Of a DNA stretch of 64,000 nt, positions 50,692-59,829 are shown one piece after another. Where the stretch lies: NCBI RefSeq assembly GCF_004153545.1, contig NZ_SDVA01000012.1:1-64000 (forward strand), written 5' to 3'. A model generated the notes under the pieces. It was not told where the DNA came from. It saw only the letters and a list, made by a program, of their open reading frames with translations, and did not search any database. The position numbers and the translations under genes were made by a program. The stretch is from Serinicoccus sediminis. Its GTDB lineage: Bacteria; Actinomycetota; Actinomycetes; Actinomycetales; Dermatophilaceae. How positions within the stretch are numbered: the stretch's first letter is position 1; each line of letters starts with the position of its first letter.

Positions 50692-51137
50692 CAGCCCTCC
50701 CCCCGGACCACGATCGTGGAGGTCACCGTCGTGACCGCCGCCCCGTCGGCGTCGGTGAGCTCGACCCGGGTGGCCACCATCCCGTGCCCGCCCGCCTCGC
50801 GCATCGTGTCGACGTGCAGCGTCCCGGTCAGGGAGTCCCCGGCGACGATCGGGCGGTGGTGGACGAAGCCCTCCTGCCCGTGCACCACCCGCGAGAAGTC
50901 GATGCCCGCGTCGGGGTCCTGCACCAGCTGCGCCTCGCACTGCTGGGCAAGCCGGACCGCGAAGGTCGGCGGGGCGACGACGTCGGCGTGCCCCATCGCC
51001 CGGGCCACCTCCGGGTCGCGGTGCGCCGCACCGGTCGCGCCGACCGCGTCGGCGAAGGCGGTGAGCTGCTCGCGGGTCACCTCGAAGGGTCCGGCCGGAG
51101 GGTACTCGCGTCCGGCGTAGTCAGGGTTGACGGGCAT
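50691..51137 (-). CDS. MaoC-like dehydratase N-terminal-type protein, HadA-like
   Basis: A 148-residue hot-dog protein lacking the hydratase Asp-His dyad, so probably the substrate-binding half of a heterodimer with the downstream protein. rpmG-hadA-hadB order matches the mycobacterial rpmG2-hadA-hadB locus. The ATG at 51137 gives MPVNPDYAGREYPP, the family start. Confidence 0.86.
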   Translation of the reverse strand: MPVNPDYAGREYPPAGPFEVTREQLTAFADAVGATGAAHRDPEVARAMGHADVVAPPTFAVRLAQQCEAQLVQDPDAGIDFSRVVHGQEGFVHHRPIVAGDSLTGTLHVDTMREAGGHGMVATRVELTDADGAAVTTVTSTIVVRGEG

Positions 51138-51244
51138 ACTCCTCACCCTAGCGATCCACCCCTCTGACCCGGACCGCGGTCGGGTATGACGAAGGCCGCC
51201 ACCCGGTGCGGGTGACGGCCTGGTCGTCGTTGCCGACGGGGAGG

Positions 51245-51412
51245 TCAGCGGGTCTCGCGGTGCGCGGTGTGCTTGCCGCAGCGCGGGCAGAACTTCGCCA
51301 TGTCGAGCCGGTCGGGGTTGTTCCGCCGGTTCTTCTTGGTGATGTAGTTGCGCTCCTTGCACTCCGTGCACGCCATGGTGATCTTGGGGCGAACGTCGGT
51401 GGACTTAGCCAC
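51245..51412 (-). CDS. rpmG: 50S ribosomal protein bL33, zinc-binding type
   Basis: A 55-residue protein with two Cys-x2-Cys zinc pairs (CTEC, CPRC), the C+ form. It starts at GTG 51412 ([15 protein letters not shown]). It lies after two tRNA genes and before hadA. Confidence 0.95.
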   Translation of the reverse strand: MAKSTDVRPKITMACTECKERNYITKKNRRNNPDRLDMAKFCPRCGKHTAHRETR

Positions 51413-51472
51413 GGTGCAACCTGCTCTCGGTGTGGATCTGTGCTGTGCGGTCCGTACCTGCGCGGTACGTGG

Positions 51473-51546
51473 TAGCGGAGGCGGGGCTCGATCCCGCGAC
51501 CTCACGATTATGAGTCGTGCGCTCTAACCAGCTGAGCTACTCCGCC
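51473..51546 (-). tRNA. tRNA-Met (CAT), elongator type
   Basis: Complete cloverleaf: acceptor GGCGGAG/CTCCGCT with a G-U first pair, D arm GCTC/GAGC, anticodon stem CACGA/TCGTG with loop CTCATAA (CAT), T loop ATCGAGC. The paired first base argues against an initiator tRNA. CCA not encoded. Confidence 0.93.
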
Positions 51547-51575
51547 TCGCGGCGCCCGGCGAACCGGCTCACCAG

Positions 51576-51648
51576 AGCCCCCAAACGGAATCGAACCGTT
51601 GACCTTCTCCTTACCATGGAGACGCTCTACCGACTGAGCTATAGGGGC
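51576..51648 (-). tRNA. tRNA-Thr (GGT)
   Basis: Complete cloverleaf: acceptor GCCCCTA/TGGGGGC, D arm GCTC/GAGC, anticodon stem TCTCC/GGAGA with loop ATGGTAA (GGT), T loop TTCGATT. CCA not encoded. 29 bp upstream of tRNA-Met, probably one transcript. Confidence 0.93.
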
Positions 51649-51751
51649 GGGCTGTGGATCCTGGCGGGCGGTGGCCCGCAGGCAGCGAGACGCAACTTTA
51701 CACGAGGCCGCCGGGCGATTCCAAAACGGGCAGAGCCCGCCCGGCGACCGC

Positions 51752-52717
51752 TCAGCCCAGCGGGCTGACCTGCATCGACACGTGGGTCCGCGACCCTTTC
51801 CGGTCGGTCACCGTGAGGTCGCCCAGGTCCTGAGCGCCGGTAAGCAGCACCACCGTGGAGGGCAGCAGGATCGGCTTGGCGAAGGCGGCGGAGACGGTGT
51901 ACCGCCGGGGCAGGCGGGGCTGGACCGCCGCCAGCACCCGGGCGTGCGTCCACATGCCGTGCGCGATGGCGCGCGGGAAGCCGAACGCCTTCGCGCTGAG
52001 CGCCGAGAGGTGGATGGGGTTGGCATCCCCCGCCACCCGGGCGTAGGAGCGGCCGAGGTCGGCGGGGAGGCGCCACAGCGCGAGCTGGCGGCCCGGCTCG
52101 GGCTCCGTGGCGGGTGCGCCCTCCTCGACGGGTGCCGGTGCACCAGGGGGCGTGTCCCCGCGCACGAGGTAGGTGCTGCGGCCCTCCCAGACCAGATCGT
52201 CCGCGACCCGGACCTCACCGACGACGTCGACCGTGCTGCCCTTGCGGTGCGGCGCGAGGCGCTCGGCCCGGACGGACAGCGTCAGCTCCTCGTGCACCCG
52301 CACGGGCCGGTGCACCGTCATCCGGTTGCCGACGTGGACCATGCCGAGCATCGGGAAGGGGAAGTCCTGCGCCGCCATCAGCCGCACCTGCAGCGGGAAC
52401 GTGAGCACGTGCAGCCAGGTGGCCGGCACGGTGTCCCCCAGCAGGCCGCCGGTGACCGAGCAGAACTCCGCGAGCCGGGACACGTCCTGGTGCACCCCAG
52501 GCAGGACCAGCCGGCGGGCCGGCAGCGTGCCGCGGGCCCCGGGCCGGCGCCACCCGGTCGCGACCCCGGTGGCGAAGGCGGCGGCCACCCGCGGGGCCCG
52601 GTCGAGCAGCTCCACGTCGACGTCCCTCGGTGTCTCGTCCGGCACCGCCGCCGCGGTCGCGGCAGCCGTCGGCGACGCGGCAGCCGCGTCGGTGGGCCGG
52701 TCGCTCTCGCCCTGCAT
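51752..52717 (-). CDS. Double hot-dog MaoC dehydratase, HtdX-like
   Basis: A 321-residue protein. The N-terminal hot-dog is degenerate; the C-terminal one has the hydratase-2 dyad in VAGDANPIHLSALSAKAFG and AIAHGMW. This architecture matches mycobacterial HtdX (Rv0241c). It follows fabG by 2 nt, as htdX follows fabG4. Likely acts on (R)-3-hydroxyacyl thioesters. Confidence 0.85.
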   Translation of the reverse strand: MQGESDRPTDAAAASPTAAATAAAVPDETPRDVDVELLDRAPRVAAAFATGVATGWRRPGARGTLPARRLVLPGVHQDVSRLAEFCSVTGGLLGDTVPATWLHVLTFPLQVRLMAAQDFPFPMLGMVHVGNRMTVHRPVRVHEELTLSVRAERLAPHRKGSTVDVVGEVRVADDLVWEGRSTYLVRGDTPPGAPAPVEEGAPATEPEPGRQLALWRLPADLGRSYARVAGDANPIHLSALSAKAFGFPRAIAHGMWTHARVLAAVQPRLPRRYTVSAAFAKPILLPSTVVLLTGAQDLGDLTVTDRKGSRTHVSMQVSPLG

Positions 52718-52719
52718 CC

Positions 52720-54141
52720 TCAGGCCCCGATCTGGCTCTGGCCGCAGACGCGCAGCACCTGGCCGGTCACCGCCGAGCTCGCCGGGTCGGCGAGGTAGCC
52801 GATGGCCTCGGCCACGTCGACCGGGCGGCCACCCTGCTGCAGGCTGTTGATGCGCCGCGCCACCTCCCGGGTGGCCACCGGCATGCGGCCCGTCATCTCG
52901 GTCTCGATGAAGCCGGGCGCCACCGCGTTGACGGTGATGCCCCGGGCCGCCAGGCGGGGGTCGGCCCCCATGGCCCGGACGAGACCGATGACGCCGGCCT
53001 TGGACGCGGCGTAGTTGGCCTGCCCGCGGTTGCCGGCGATGCCGGACGTCGAGGCGACGCCCACGATGCGGCCGCCCTCGTCGAGACCACCGGGCAGCTC
53101 GGCGTCGAGCAGCACCTGGTTGATGCGGATCTGAGCGGCCAGGTTGACCTCCAGCACGCTGCCCCAACGCTCCTCGTCGGTGTTGGCGAGCAGCTTGTCC
53201 CGGGTGATGCCGGCGTTGTGGACGATGGCGTGGATGCGCCCCATGTCGCCGAACCGCTGGGCGACGTGGGCCGCGATGCGCGCGCCCGCGTCCGGCGCCG
53301 TGATGTCGAGCTGCAGCGCGGTGCCGCCGATGCTGTTGGCCACCTCGGCCAGCCCCTGGCCACCGGCCGGCACGTCGACCGCCACCACCAGCGCCCCGTC
53401 CCGGGCCAGGGTGCGGGCGATCCCGGCCCCGATCCCCCGGCCGGCGCCGGTCACCACGACGACCCGCCCCTCGAACGGGCGGTCGGCCAGCACCTCCGCC
53501 ACCTCGGGCTCCCGGGAGCCGTGCCCGACGTGCAGCACCTGTCCGGAGACGTAGGCCGAGCGGCCCTGGAGGAGGAACAGCAGCGTGGACGCGAGCTCCG
53601 GCACCGAGGTGGGCTCGCCGGTCAGGAGGTCGACCCGCACGAGGTTGGCGGTGGCGCCGCCGCGCAGCTCCTTGCCGACGCTGCGCACGATGCCCTCGAG
53701 GGCCTGCTGGGTCGCCACCGCGGTCGGGGCCCCCGCGGTCTCGGGCTCGACCCCGAGGACCACGACCCGCCCCGAGCGCTCGAGGCCCTTCATCGCCGGC
53801 CGCAGCAGCCCACGGACCACCTCGAGGTCGGCGATCGAGGTGGCGCCGGTGGCGTCGACGACGAGGGCACCGATGCTGCCCAGGTATGCCTCGGGCACCT
53901 CGCGGGTGCGGCCGTCGTCGCTCGTCTCGGTCACCCGGGTCTCCGGGCGGTCGACGAGGGCCTCCCGGGTCGGCACCCCGAGCAGCTCGAGGGCGCGCCG
54001 GGCGGTCGAACCGCCCCCGGCGGCGCCCACGGCCACCGGGCCGGAGGGCAGCTCGCGGCCGCGGCGCAGGCGGGTCGCCTGCGGCACGCCGAGCTGCTTG
54101 GCGAGCGGGTTGGTCGTCAGCAGCTGCATCAGGTCGGCCAT
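52720..54141 (-). CDS. High-molecular-weight 3-oxoacyl-ACP reductase, FabG4-like
   Basis: A 473-residue SDR protein. The N-terminal 215 residues are a degenerate flavodoxin-like/SDR domain; the C-terminal domain has TGAGRGIGAGIA, NNAG-type VHNAG, and the Ser-Tyr-Lys set in STSGIAGNRGQANYAASK. Length and architecture match HMwFabG/FabG4 (Rv0242c), an NADH-dependent ketoacyl reductase. It sits between fadA- and htdX-like genes with 1-2 nt gaps. Confidence 0.88.
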   Translation of the reverse strand: MADLMQLLTTNPLAKQLGVPQATRLRRGRELPSGPVAVGAAGGGSTARRALELLGVPTREALVDRPETRVTETSDDGRTREVPEAYLGSIGALVVDATGATSIADLEVVRGLLRPAMKGLERSGRVVVLGVEPETAGAPTAVATQQALEGIVRSVGKELRGGATANLVRVDLLTGEPTSVPELASTLLFLLQGRSAYVSGQVLHVGHGSREPEVAEVLADRPFEGRVVVVTGAGRGIGAGIARTLARDGALVVAVDVPAGGQGLAEVANSIGGTALQLDITAPDAGARIAAHVAQRFGDMGRIHAIVHNAGITRDKLLANTDEERWGSVLEVNLAAQIRINQVLLDAELPGGLDEGGRIVGVASTSGIAGNRGQANYAASKAGVIGLVRAMGADPRLAARGITVNAVAPGFIETEMTGRMPVATREVARRINSLQQGGRPVDVAEAIGYLADPASSAVTGQVLRVCGQSQIGA

Positions 54142-54142
54142 G

Positions 54143-55429
54143 TCAGCACCCTTCCAGGATCGCGACGACGCCCTGGCCGCCGGCGGCGCAGATGGAGATG
54201 AGCCCGCGCGAACCGGGGCCCAGGTCGTGCAACGTCTTGGCCAGGGTGGCGACGATGCGGCCGCCGGTGGCGGCGAACGGGTGACCGGCCGCGAGCGAGG
54301 ACCCGTGAACGTTGAGCCGGGTGCGGTCGACGGTCCCGAGCGGCCCGTCCAGGCCCAGCCGCCCGGTGCAGAACTCCTCGGACTCCCAGGCCGCCATGGT
54401 GGCCAGGACCGTCGAGGCGAAGGCCTCGTGGATCTCGAACCGGTCGATGTCGTCCAGGGTGAGGCCCTGGCGGGCGAGGAGGCGCGGCACGGCATACGCC
54501 GGCGCCATGAGCAGCCCCTCGTCGCCGGACACGTAGTCCACGGCCGCGACCTCGGCGTCGACGAAGCGCGCGAGCGCCGGCAGCCGGTGCTCGGCCGCCC
54601 ACTGCGGGCTGCCGAGCAGCAGCAGCGCCGCGCCGTCGGACAGCGGCGTCGAGTTGCCGGCCGTCATCGTGGCGCCCTCGCCCTTGCCGAAGACCGGGGA
54701 CAGCGCCGCGAGCTTGTCGACCGAGGTGTCCGGGCGCAGCCCCTCGTCGCGGGTGAGGCGCAGGAAGCCGGTGGCCAGGTCGTCGAAGAAGCCGGAGTCC
54801 CACGCGGCGGCGAGGCGGTGGTGGCTGGCCGCCGCCAGCTCGTCCTGGGCCTCGCGGGTGATCCCCCACTCCCGCGCGGTGAGGGCCTGGTGCTCCCCCA
54901 TCGACAGCCCGGTGCGTGGCTCGGCGTTGCGCGGCGTCTCCGGCGCGAGGTCGCCGGGCCGGACCGCGGCGAGCGCCTTGGCGCGCGCCATCGGGGTGCG
55001 GGCCCTGCTGGCGCCGAGCAGGGCCTTGCGCAGCCCCTCCCCGACCGCGATCGGGGCGTCGCTCGCGGAGTCCACGCCACCCGCGACGCCGGAGTCGACC
55101 TGGCCCAGCCGGATCTTGTTGGCGACCTGGAGCACGGTCTCGAGGCCGGTGCCGCAGGCCTGCTGCAGGTCGTAGGCCGGGGTCGTCGCCGCGAGTGCCG
55201 AGCCGAGGACCGCCTCGCGGGTGAGGTTGAAGTCGCGGGCGTGCTTGAGCACCGCGCCGGCGGCGACCTCACCCAGGCGCTCGCCCGCCAGCCCGAAGCG
55301 GGCGACGAGCCCGTCGAGGGTGGCGGTGAGCATGGCCTGGTTGGAGGCGGCGGCGTAGGCACCGCCCGCCTTGCCGAACGGGATCCGGTTGCCGCCGACG
55401 ATGACGGCGTCGGTGAGCTGGTCGGGCAT
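54143..55429 (-). CDS. Acetyl-CoA acetyltransferase / thiolase, FadA2-like
   Basis: A 428-residue thiolase. The nucleophilic Cys is in LQQACGTGLE, the His in GSSLAAGHPFAATG and the second Cys in SICAAGGQG. Start ATG 55429 has GAGGAGA. Cleaves or forms 3-ketoacyl-CoA. First gene of the thiolase-fabG-maoC operon and probably controlled by the TetR operator upstream. Confidence 0.92.
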   Translation of the reverse strand: MPDQLTDAVIVGGNRIPFGKAGGAYAAASNQAMLTATLDGLVARFGLAGERLGEVAAGAVLKHARDFNLTREAVLGSALAATTPAYDLQQACGTGLETVLQVANKIRLGQVDSGVAGGVDSASDAPIAVGEGLRKALLGASRARTPMARAKALAAVRPGDLAPETPRNAEPRTGLSMGEHQALTAREWGITREAQDELAAASHHRLAAAWDSGFFDDLATGFLRLTRDEGLRPDTSVDKLAALSPVFGKGEGATMTAGNSTPLSDGAALLLLGSPQWAAEHRLPALARFVDAEVAAVDYVSGDEGLLMAPAYAVPRLLARQGLTLDDIDRFEIHEAFASTVLATMAAWESEEFCTGRLGLDGPLGTVDRTRLNVHGSSLAAGHPFAATGGRIVATLAKTLHDLGPGSRGLISICAAGGQGVVAILEGC

Positions 55430-55471
55430 GAGGTCTCCTCGCGTGCGGGTCACGATGGGGCAACTATGTGA

Positions 55472-55498
55472 TACCGACTGTAGCCGATACAGCCGGTA
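55472..55498. promoter_or_regulatory. TetR-type operator between divergent fadA- and tetR-like genes
   Basis: TACCGACTGTA (55472-55482) and TACAGCCGGTA (55488-55498) form an inverted repeat matching at 10 of 11 positions with a 5-bp centre. It lies 43 bp from the thiolase start and 18 bp from the tetR start, overlapping both probable promoters. The tetR -10 TACTCT (55504-55509) ends seven nt before its ATG. Confidence 0.75.
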
Positions 55499-55516
55499 CG
55501 CGGTACTCTGGCTGCC

Positions 55517-56191
55517 ATGACGATCCACACCGGCAGCCGTGGCCAGGCCGTCGCCGAGCCGCGTGACGGGCGGGACTCCCGGTGGGAGGCGCACCGCGCG
55601 CGCCGCCGCCGACAGCTCGTGGAGGCCGCCCTCAAGGCCATCCGTCGGCACGGCGCCGGCGTCGGCATGGACGAGATCGCCGCCCAGGCCGGCACCAGCA
55701 AGACGGTGCTCTACCGGCACCTGGGCGACCGCGCCGGGCTCTACGGCGCGGTCGTGCAGGCCGTCGACGAGAACGTCCTCACCGACCTGGAGGCCGCCCA
55801 GCAGCGGGGCGTCGACGTGGTGTCGCGCATCGAGGCGATGGTGCGCTCGTACCTCTCGCTAGTGCAGCGCGACCCGGAGATCTACCGCTTCGTCATGACC
55901 CGCCCCCTGGAGACCACGGAGGGTGACCCGGACGACCCCGTCCACCGCATCACCGACCGGGTGAGCGAGCAGATCGCCGCCGCCATCCGCACCCACCTCG
56001 TCGACACCGGCCGTGGCGCCGAGGCCGACACCCTCGCCCTGGCCTGGGGGCACGGCATCGTCGGGCTCGTCCGGGCGAGCGCCGACCACTTCCTCACCGG
56101 CCGCAGCACCACCCAGCTCGGCGTCGACGAGGCCACCTACGCCGTCGTCGAGCTCATCCGACCAGCACTCGCAGGAGGACCCCGCCCATGA
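55517..56191 (+). CDS. TetR-family transcriptional regulator
   Basis: A 224-residue repressor. Residues about 30-80 form the HTH (IRRHGAGVGMDEIAAQAGTSKTVLYRHLGDRAGLY), and the remainder a ligand domain. Divergent from the thiolase operon and overlapping the acyl-CoA oxidase gene by 4 bp (ATGA), so it probably senses an acyl-CoA and controls both sides. Start likely leaderless. Confidence 0.92.
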   Translation: MTIHTGSRGQAVAEPRDGRDSRWEAHRARRRRQLVEAALKAIRRHGAGVGMDEIAAQAGTSKTVLYRHLGDRAGLYGAVVQAVDENVLTDLEAAQQRGVDVVSRIEAMVRSYLSLVQRDPEIYRFVMTRPLETTEGDPDDPVHRITDRVSEQIAAAIRTHLVDTGRGAEADTLALAWGHGIVGLVRASADHFLTGRSTTQLGVDEATYAVVELIRPALAGGPRP

Positions 56192-58233
56192 CCACGTCCG
56201 CCCAGCCGCAGACCCACACCCCCCGACCGGACCCCGACGTCCCCATGCCGGCCAGCGCCGATGCGGGGGCGACCCGGCCCCGCTCCTCCGAGCAGCTGAC
56301 CGACCTCGGTGAGGCCCTGCGCCGGGCGACCGGTGGCCGCTACGGCCCGGTCCGCGACCTGGCCCGCGCCACCGTGCCGGTCGAGACGATGGTGCGCGAC
56401 CCCGAGCTCACCATGCCGCAGGCCCGCGAGTGGACCACGGACGCGCTGCGCCGGCTGGTCGACCTGGGCATGGCCGGCAGCGGCTTCCCCGTCGCCCAGG
56501 GCGGCCTGGACGACGTCGGCCGCTCCTGCGTCGACTTCGAGATGACCGCCCACGGCGACCTGTCGCTGACGGTCAAGTCCGGCGTTCACTTCGGCCTCTA
56601 CGGCGGCGCGGTGACCGCGCTCGGCACGCAGTGGCACCACGAGACCTTCCTGCCGCCCATCCTGTCGATGGACCAGATCGGGTGCTACGCCATGACCGAG
56701 TTCGGGCACGGGTCGGACGTCGCGTCGCTGGAGACCACGCATACCTATGACGCGCAGACCGACGAGATCGTCGTGCACTCCCCCACCCCGTCGGCCACCA
56801 AGACCTACATCGGGGCGGCCGCCCACGACGCGCACGTCGCCGCGGTCTACGGGCAGCTCGTCGTCGACGGCGAGTCGCACGGCGTGCACGTCGTCGTCGT
56901 GCCGATCCGCGACGAGGACGGCCGGCCGGCTCCGGGTGTCACCCTCGGCGACAACGGCGCCAAGGGCGGCCTCGCCGGGGTGGACAACGGGACCATCACC
57001 TTCGACCAGGTGCGGGTGCCGCGCCGCCACCTGCTCGACCGGTACGGCGGGATCGACGACGACGGGCGCTACGTCTCCGACATCGACAGCGACGGCAAGC
57101 GCTTCTTCACCATGCTCGGGACCCTCGTCCGCGGGCGCATCTGCGTGGCCGCCGGCGCGGCGACCGCGTCGAGGAAGGCGCTGTCGATCGCCACCCGGTA
57201 CGCGCTGCGCCGGCGCCAGTTCAGCGCGCCCGGGCACGACGGCGAGGTGCTGCTGCTGGACTACCTGGCCCACCAGCGCAAGCTGCTGCCCGGCATCGCC
57301 ACCGCCTACGCCCACATGTTCGCGGTCAACGAGCTGACCGAGCGGCTGCAGGAGCTGCACGAGATGCCGACCAAGGACCAGGAGGCCCAGCGCGAGCTGG
57401 AGACCCGGGCCGCGGGGCTCAAGGCGGTGACGACCCGCTTCAGCAACGACACGATCCAGATGTGCCGCGAGGCGTGCGGCGGCGCCGGCTACCTCGCCGA
57501 GAACGGCCTCACCACGTTGCGCGGCGACGCCGACGTCTTCGCCACCTTCGAGGGCGACAACACGGTGCTGCTGCAGCTGGTCGCCAAGGGGCTGCTGTCG
57601 GGCTACAAGGAGATGTGGGGAGACCTGGACATGCGCGGCATGGTGCAGTTCGCCGCGCGCGCCTTCGGCGGGCAGTTCGTCGAGGCCACGGCCGCCCGGC
57701 CGCTCGTCGAGCGGCTGCGCTCGGCCGCGGCCCGCAAGGGGGACGAGGACACCCTGCTGGACCGGGGGTGGCACCTCGCGATGTTCGCCGACCGGGAGCG
57801 GCACGTGCTGGAGACCCTGGCGACCCGGCTTCGCCGCCGGGCCGACGACCAGGACTCCTTCGAGGCCTTCAACTCTGCGCAGGACCACGTGCTCCTCGCG
57901 GCCCGCACCCACATGGACCGGGTCGTCCTGGAAGCCTTCGTCGCCGGCATCGACGCCTGCGAGGACGAGCAGGTGCGCGAGGTGCTCGAGCGGCTGTGCA
58001 CGCTCTACGCCCTGAGCTCCATCGACGCGGACTCCGGCTGGTTCCAGGCGCACAACCGGATGTCGGCCGGGCGCGCCAAGGCGGTCGTCGCCCAGGTCAA
58101 CACGCTGTGCGCCGAGCTGCGGCCGCAGGCGCTGGAGCTCGTCGAGGGCCTGGGCATCCCCGAGCCCTGGCTCAACTCGCAGATGCTGCGCGAGGAGACC
58201 GCTGAGCGCTGGACGCCCGGCGCGGCGGTCTGA
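56188..58233 (+). CDS. Acyl-CoA dehydrogenase/oxidase with ACOX C-terminal domain
   Basis: A 681-residue flavoprotein. The N-terminal acyl-CoA dehydrogenase domains contain CYAMTEFGHGSDV (FAD/substrate loop). The C-terminal portion matches acyl-CoA oxidases: CREACGGAGYLAENG and the base glutamate region FATFEGDNTVLLQ near residue 453. It could pass electrons to O2 (oxidase) or act as a dehydrogenase. Co-transcribed with tetR; completes a beta-oxidation set with the thiolase. Confidence 0.88.
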   Translation: MTTSAQPQTHTPRPDPDVPMPASADAGATRPRSSEQLTDLGEALRRATGGRYGPVRDLARATVPVETMVRDPELTMPQAREWTTDALRRLVDLGMAGSGFPVAQGGLDDVGRSCVDFEMTAHGDLSLTVKSGVHFGLYGGAVTALGTQWHHETFLPPILSMDQIGCYAMTEFGHGSDVASLETTHTYDAQTDEIVVHSPTPSATKTYIGAAAHDAHVAAVYGQLVVDGESHGVHVVVVPIRDEDGRPAPGVTLGDNGAKGGLAGVDNGTITFDQVRVPRRHLLDRYGGIDDDGRYVSDIDSDGKRFFTMLGTLVRGRICVAAGAATASRKALSIATRYALRRRQFSAPGHDGEVLLLDYLAHQRKLLPGIATAYAHMFAVNELTERLQELHEMPTKDQEAQRELETRAAGLKAVTTRFSNDTIQMCREACGGAGYLAENGLTTLRGDADVFATFEGDNTVLLQLVAKGLLSGYKEMWGDLDMRGMVQFAARAFGGQFVEATAARPLVERLRSAAARKGDEDTLLDRGWHLAMFADRERHVLETLATRLRRRADDQDSFEAFNSAQDHVLLAARTHMDRVVLEAFVAGIDACEDEQVREVLERLCTLYALSSIDADSGWFQAHNRMSAGRAKAVVAQVNTLCAELRPQALELVEGLGIPEPWLNSQMLREETAERWTPGAAV

Positions 58234-58240
58234 GCGCCGC

Positions 58241-58807
58241 TCAGCACAGACCGTGCGCCCAGAGGTCGCGCAGCAGCGCGACCTCGGCGAGGTGGTGGAT
58301 GACCTCGCGGTTGATGTGGAGGACCAGGGTGAGCATGGGCGCCGCGGCCCACGGTCCCTCCGCCGGGCCCACCGGCCGCTGCAGCGCCGCCTCGTCGAGC
58401 CCGTGCACCCCGGCCGACCAGCCGGCATACGCGGCGTCCAGCTGCTCGAGGGCGCCGGCCGCGGAGCCGGCGTAGTCCCAGGCGAGGACGTCCGCCGGAG
58501 GGCCGCCGAAGTGGCTGTGGGCGCGCGAGCCCAGCACCCCGACGACCACGTGCCCGAGCCGCCAGGCGATCGACGTGACGGGAGCCGGGGTCGGCTCCGG
58601 GTCGGCCCAGTCCAGCAGCCAGTCGCCGCCCCCGGCACGGGCCGTCACCGAGGCGGGTGGCGTGGCGCCGCGCGGCCGCGCGCTCCACGTGCCCGGCACC
58701 GGCTCCCAGAGGTACTCCTCGTCGGTCAGCCCGTCCAGCCGTGGCCTGGCGTGGTGGGTCCAGTGGAAGTCCAGCTGCTCCGCCAGCTCTCTCGTCAGTG
58801 GGTCCAT
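58241..58807 (-). CDS. DinB-superfamily protein
   Basis: A 188-residue four-helix-bundle protein of the DinB/mycothiol-dependent type. It starts MDPLTRELAEQLDFHWTHHARPRL, has SIAWRLGHVVVGVLGSRAHSHFGG, and ends with LVLHINREVIHHLAEVALLRDL; His residues in these helices are the likely metal ligands. Biochemical role unknown. Divergent from the WYL regulator, a frequent pairing for regulator and target. Confidence 0.82.
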   Translation of the reverse strand: MDPLTRELAEQLDFHWTHHARPRLDGLTDEEYLWEPVPGTWSARPRGATPPASVTARAGGGDWLLDWADPEPTPAPVTSIAWRLGHVVVGVLGSRAHSHFGGPPADVLAWDYAGSAAGALEQLDAAYAGWSAGVHGLDEAALQRPVGPAEGPWAAAPMLTLVLHINREVIHHLAEVALLRDLWAHGLC

Positions 58808-58829
58808 GGTGCGAGCACACCACGCGAGC

Positions 58830-58846
58830 CGGACAGGAGATGTCCG
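58830..58846. promoter_or_regulatory. Palindrome between dinB-like and WYL genes
   Basis: CGGACA (58830-58835) and TGTCCG (58841-58846) with a 5-bp centre lie in the 60-bp divergent gap. The plus-strand -10 candidate CACAGT (58856-58861) ends six nt before the WYL gene ATG. A likely binding site for the WYL protein. Confidence 0.5.
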
Positions 58847-58867
58847 CAGCCGTGGCACAGTGTCGCC

Positions 58868-59812
58868 ATGACCGATCCCACGACCCGGGTCCTGCGGCTG
58901 CTCGGGCTGTTCCAGACCCGGGCGCTGTGGACCTCCGAGGAGCTGGCCCAGCGGCTCGGGGTGACGACGCGCAGCATCCGGCGCGACATCGACCGGCTGC
59001 GTGAGCTCGGCTACCCGGTGCGCGCCAGCAGCGGGACCGGTGGGGGCTACCAGCTGGGCGCGGGCGGCTCGCTGCCGCCGCTCCTGCTGGCCGAGGACGA
59101 GGCGGTCGCCATCGCCGTGTGCCTGCGGCTGGCTGCCGGCGGCACCGTCGCCGGTGTCGCCGAGAGCGCCGTGCAGATCCTCGCCAAGCTGGACCAGGTG
59201 ATGCCCGCCCGCGCCCGCGAGCAGGTCTCCGCCCTCCACGACACCCTCGTGACGGTGGGCCGGCCCGCCGCGGTGGTCGACCCCGCGATCCTCATGGCGG
59301 CCTCGCGGGCCTGCCGCGACCGGCTCCGCGCCACGCTCCGGTATGCCGCCCGCAGCGGGGAGGAGACGACCCGCCGCATCGAGCCGGCGAGCCTCGTCGC
59401 GGTGAGCTACCGGTGGTACCTGCTCGCCTTCGACCTGGACCGGGACGACTGGCGCAGCTTCCGGCTGGACCGCGTCCTCGAGCTCACCGTGGGCACGCTG
59501 CGCGGTGCGGTGCGCGAGGTCCCCGACCCGGCGGCCTACATCACCCGGTCGGTGACCCGCTCCCCCTACCGCTACGTCGCCACCGCACGGGTGCGGATGG
59601 GGCTCGGTGACCTCGCCGAGCGGGTCTCGCCGCTGGCCGGGGAGATCCGCGAGCTGGGCGACGGGTGGTGCGAGCTCGTGACCGGCGGCGAGACGCTGGA
59701 CTACCTCGCGGTCGAGCTCATGCTGCTGGGCACCGAGGTCGAGGTGCTGGACCCGCCCGAGCTGGTGGAGCACCTCGAGGCCGTCTGCCGTCGGTTGCGC
59801 CCGGCCCGGTGA
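58868..59812 (+). CDS. WYL-domain transcriptional regulator
   Basis: A 314-residue regulator with an N-terminal DeoR-like HTH (LWTSEELAQRLGVTTRSIRRDIDRLRELGYPV, about 20-52) and a central WYL domain (SYRWYLLAFDLDRDDWRSFRLDRV) followed by a WCX-type C-terminus. WYL proteins often sense nucleic acids or nucleotides. Likely controls the divergent DinB gene. Confidence 0.92.
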   Translation: MTDPTTRVLRLLGLFQTRALWTSEELAQRLGVTTRSIRRDIDRLRELGYPVRASSGTGGGYQLGAGGSLPPLLLAEDEAVAIAVCLRLAAGGTVAGVAESAVQILAKLDQVMPARAREQVSALHDTLVTVGRPAAVVDPAILMAASRACRDRLRATLRYAARSGEETTRRIEPASLVAVSYRWYLLAFDLDRDDWRSFRLDRVLELTVGTLRGAVREVPDPAAYITRSVTRSPYRYVATARVRMGLGDLAERVSPLAGEIRELGDGWCELVTGGETLDYLAVELMLLGTEVEVLDPPELVEHLEAVCRRLRPAR

Positions 59813-59829
59813 CGCCGGTGCGGACGGTC

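Noticed and set aside
51473-51648. tRNA cluster as an integration hotspot for an element
   Set aside because: Both tRNA genes are intact with ordinary neighbours; no integrase, no duplicated tRNA 3' end.
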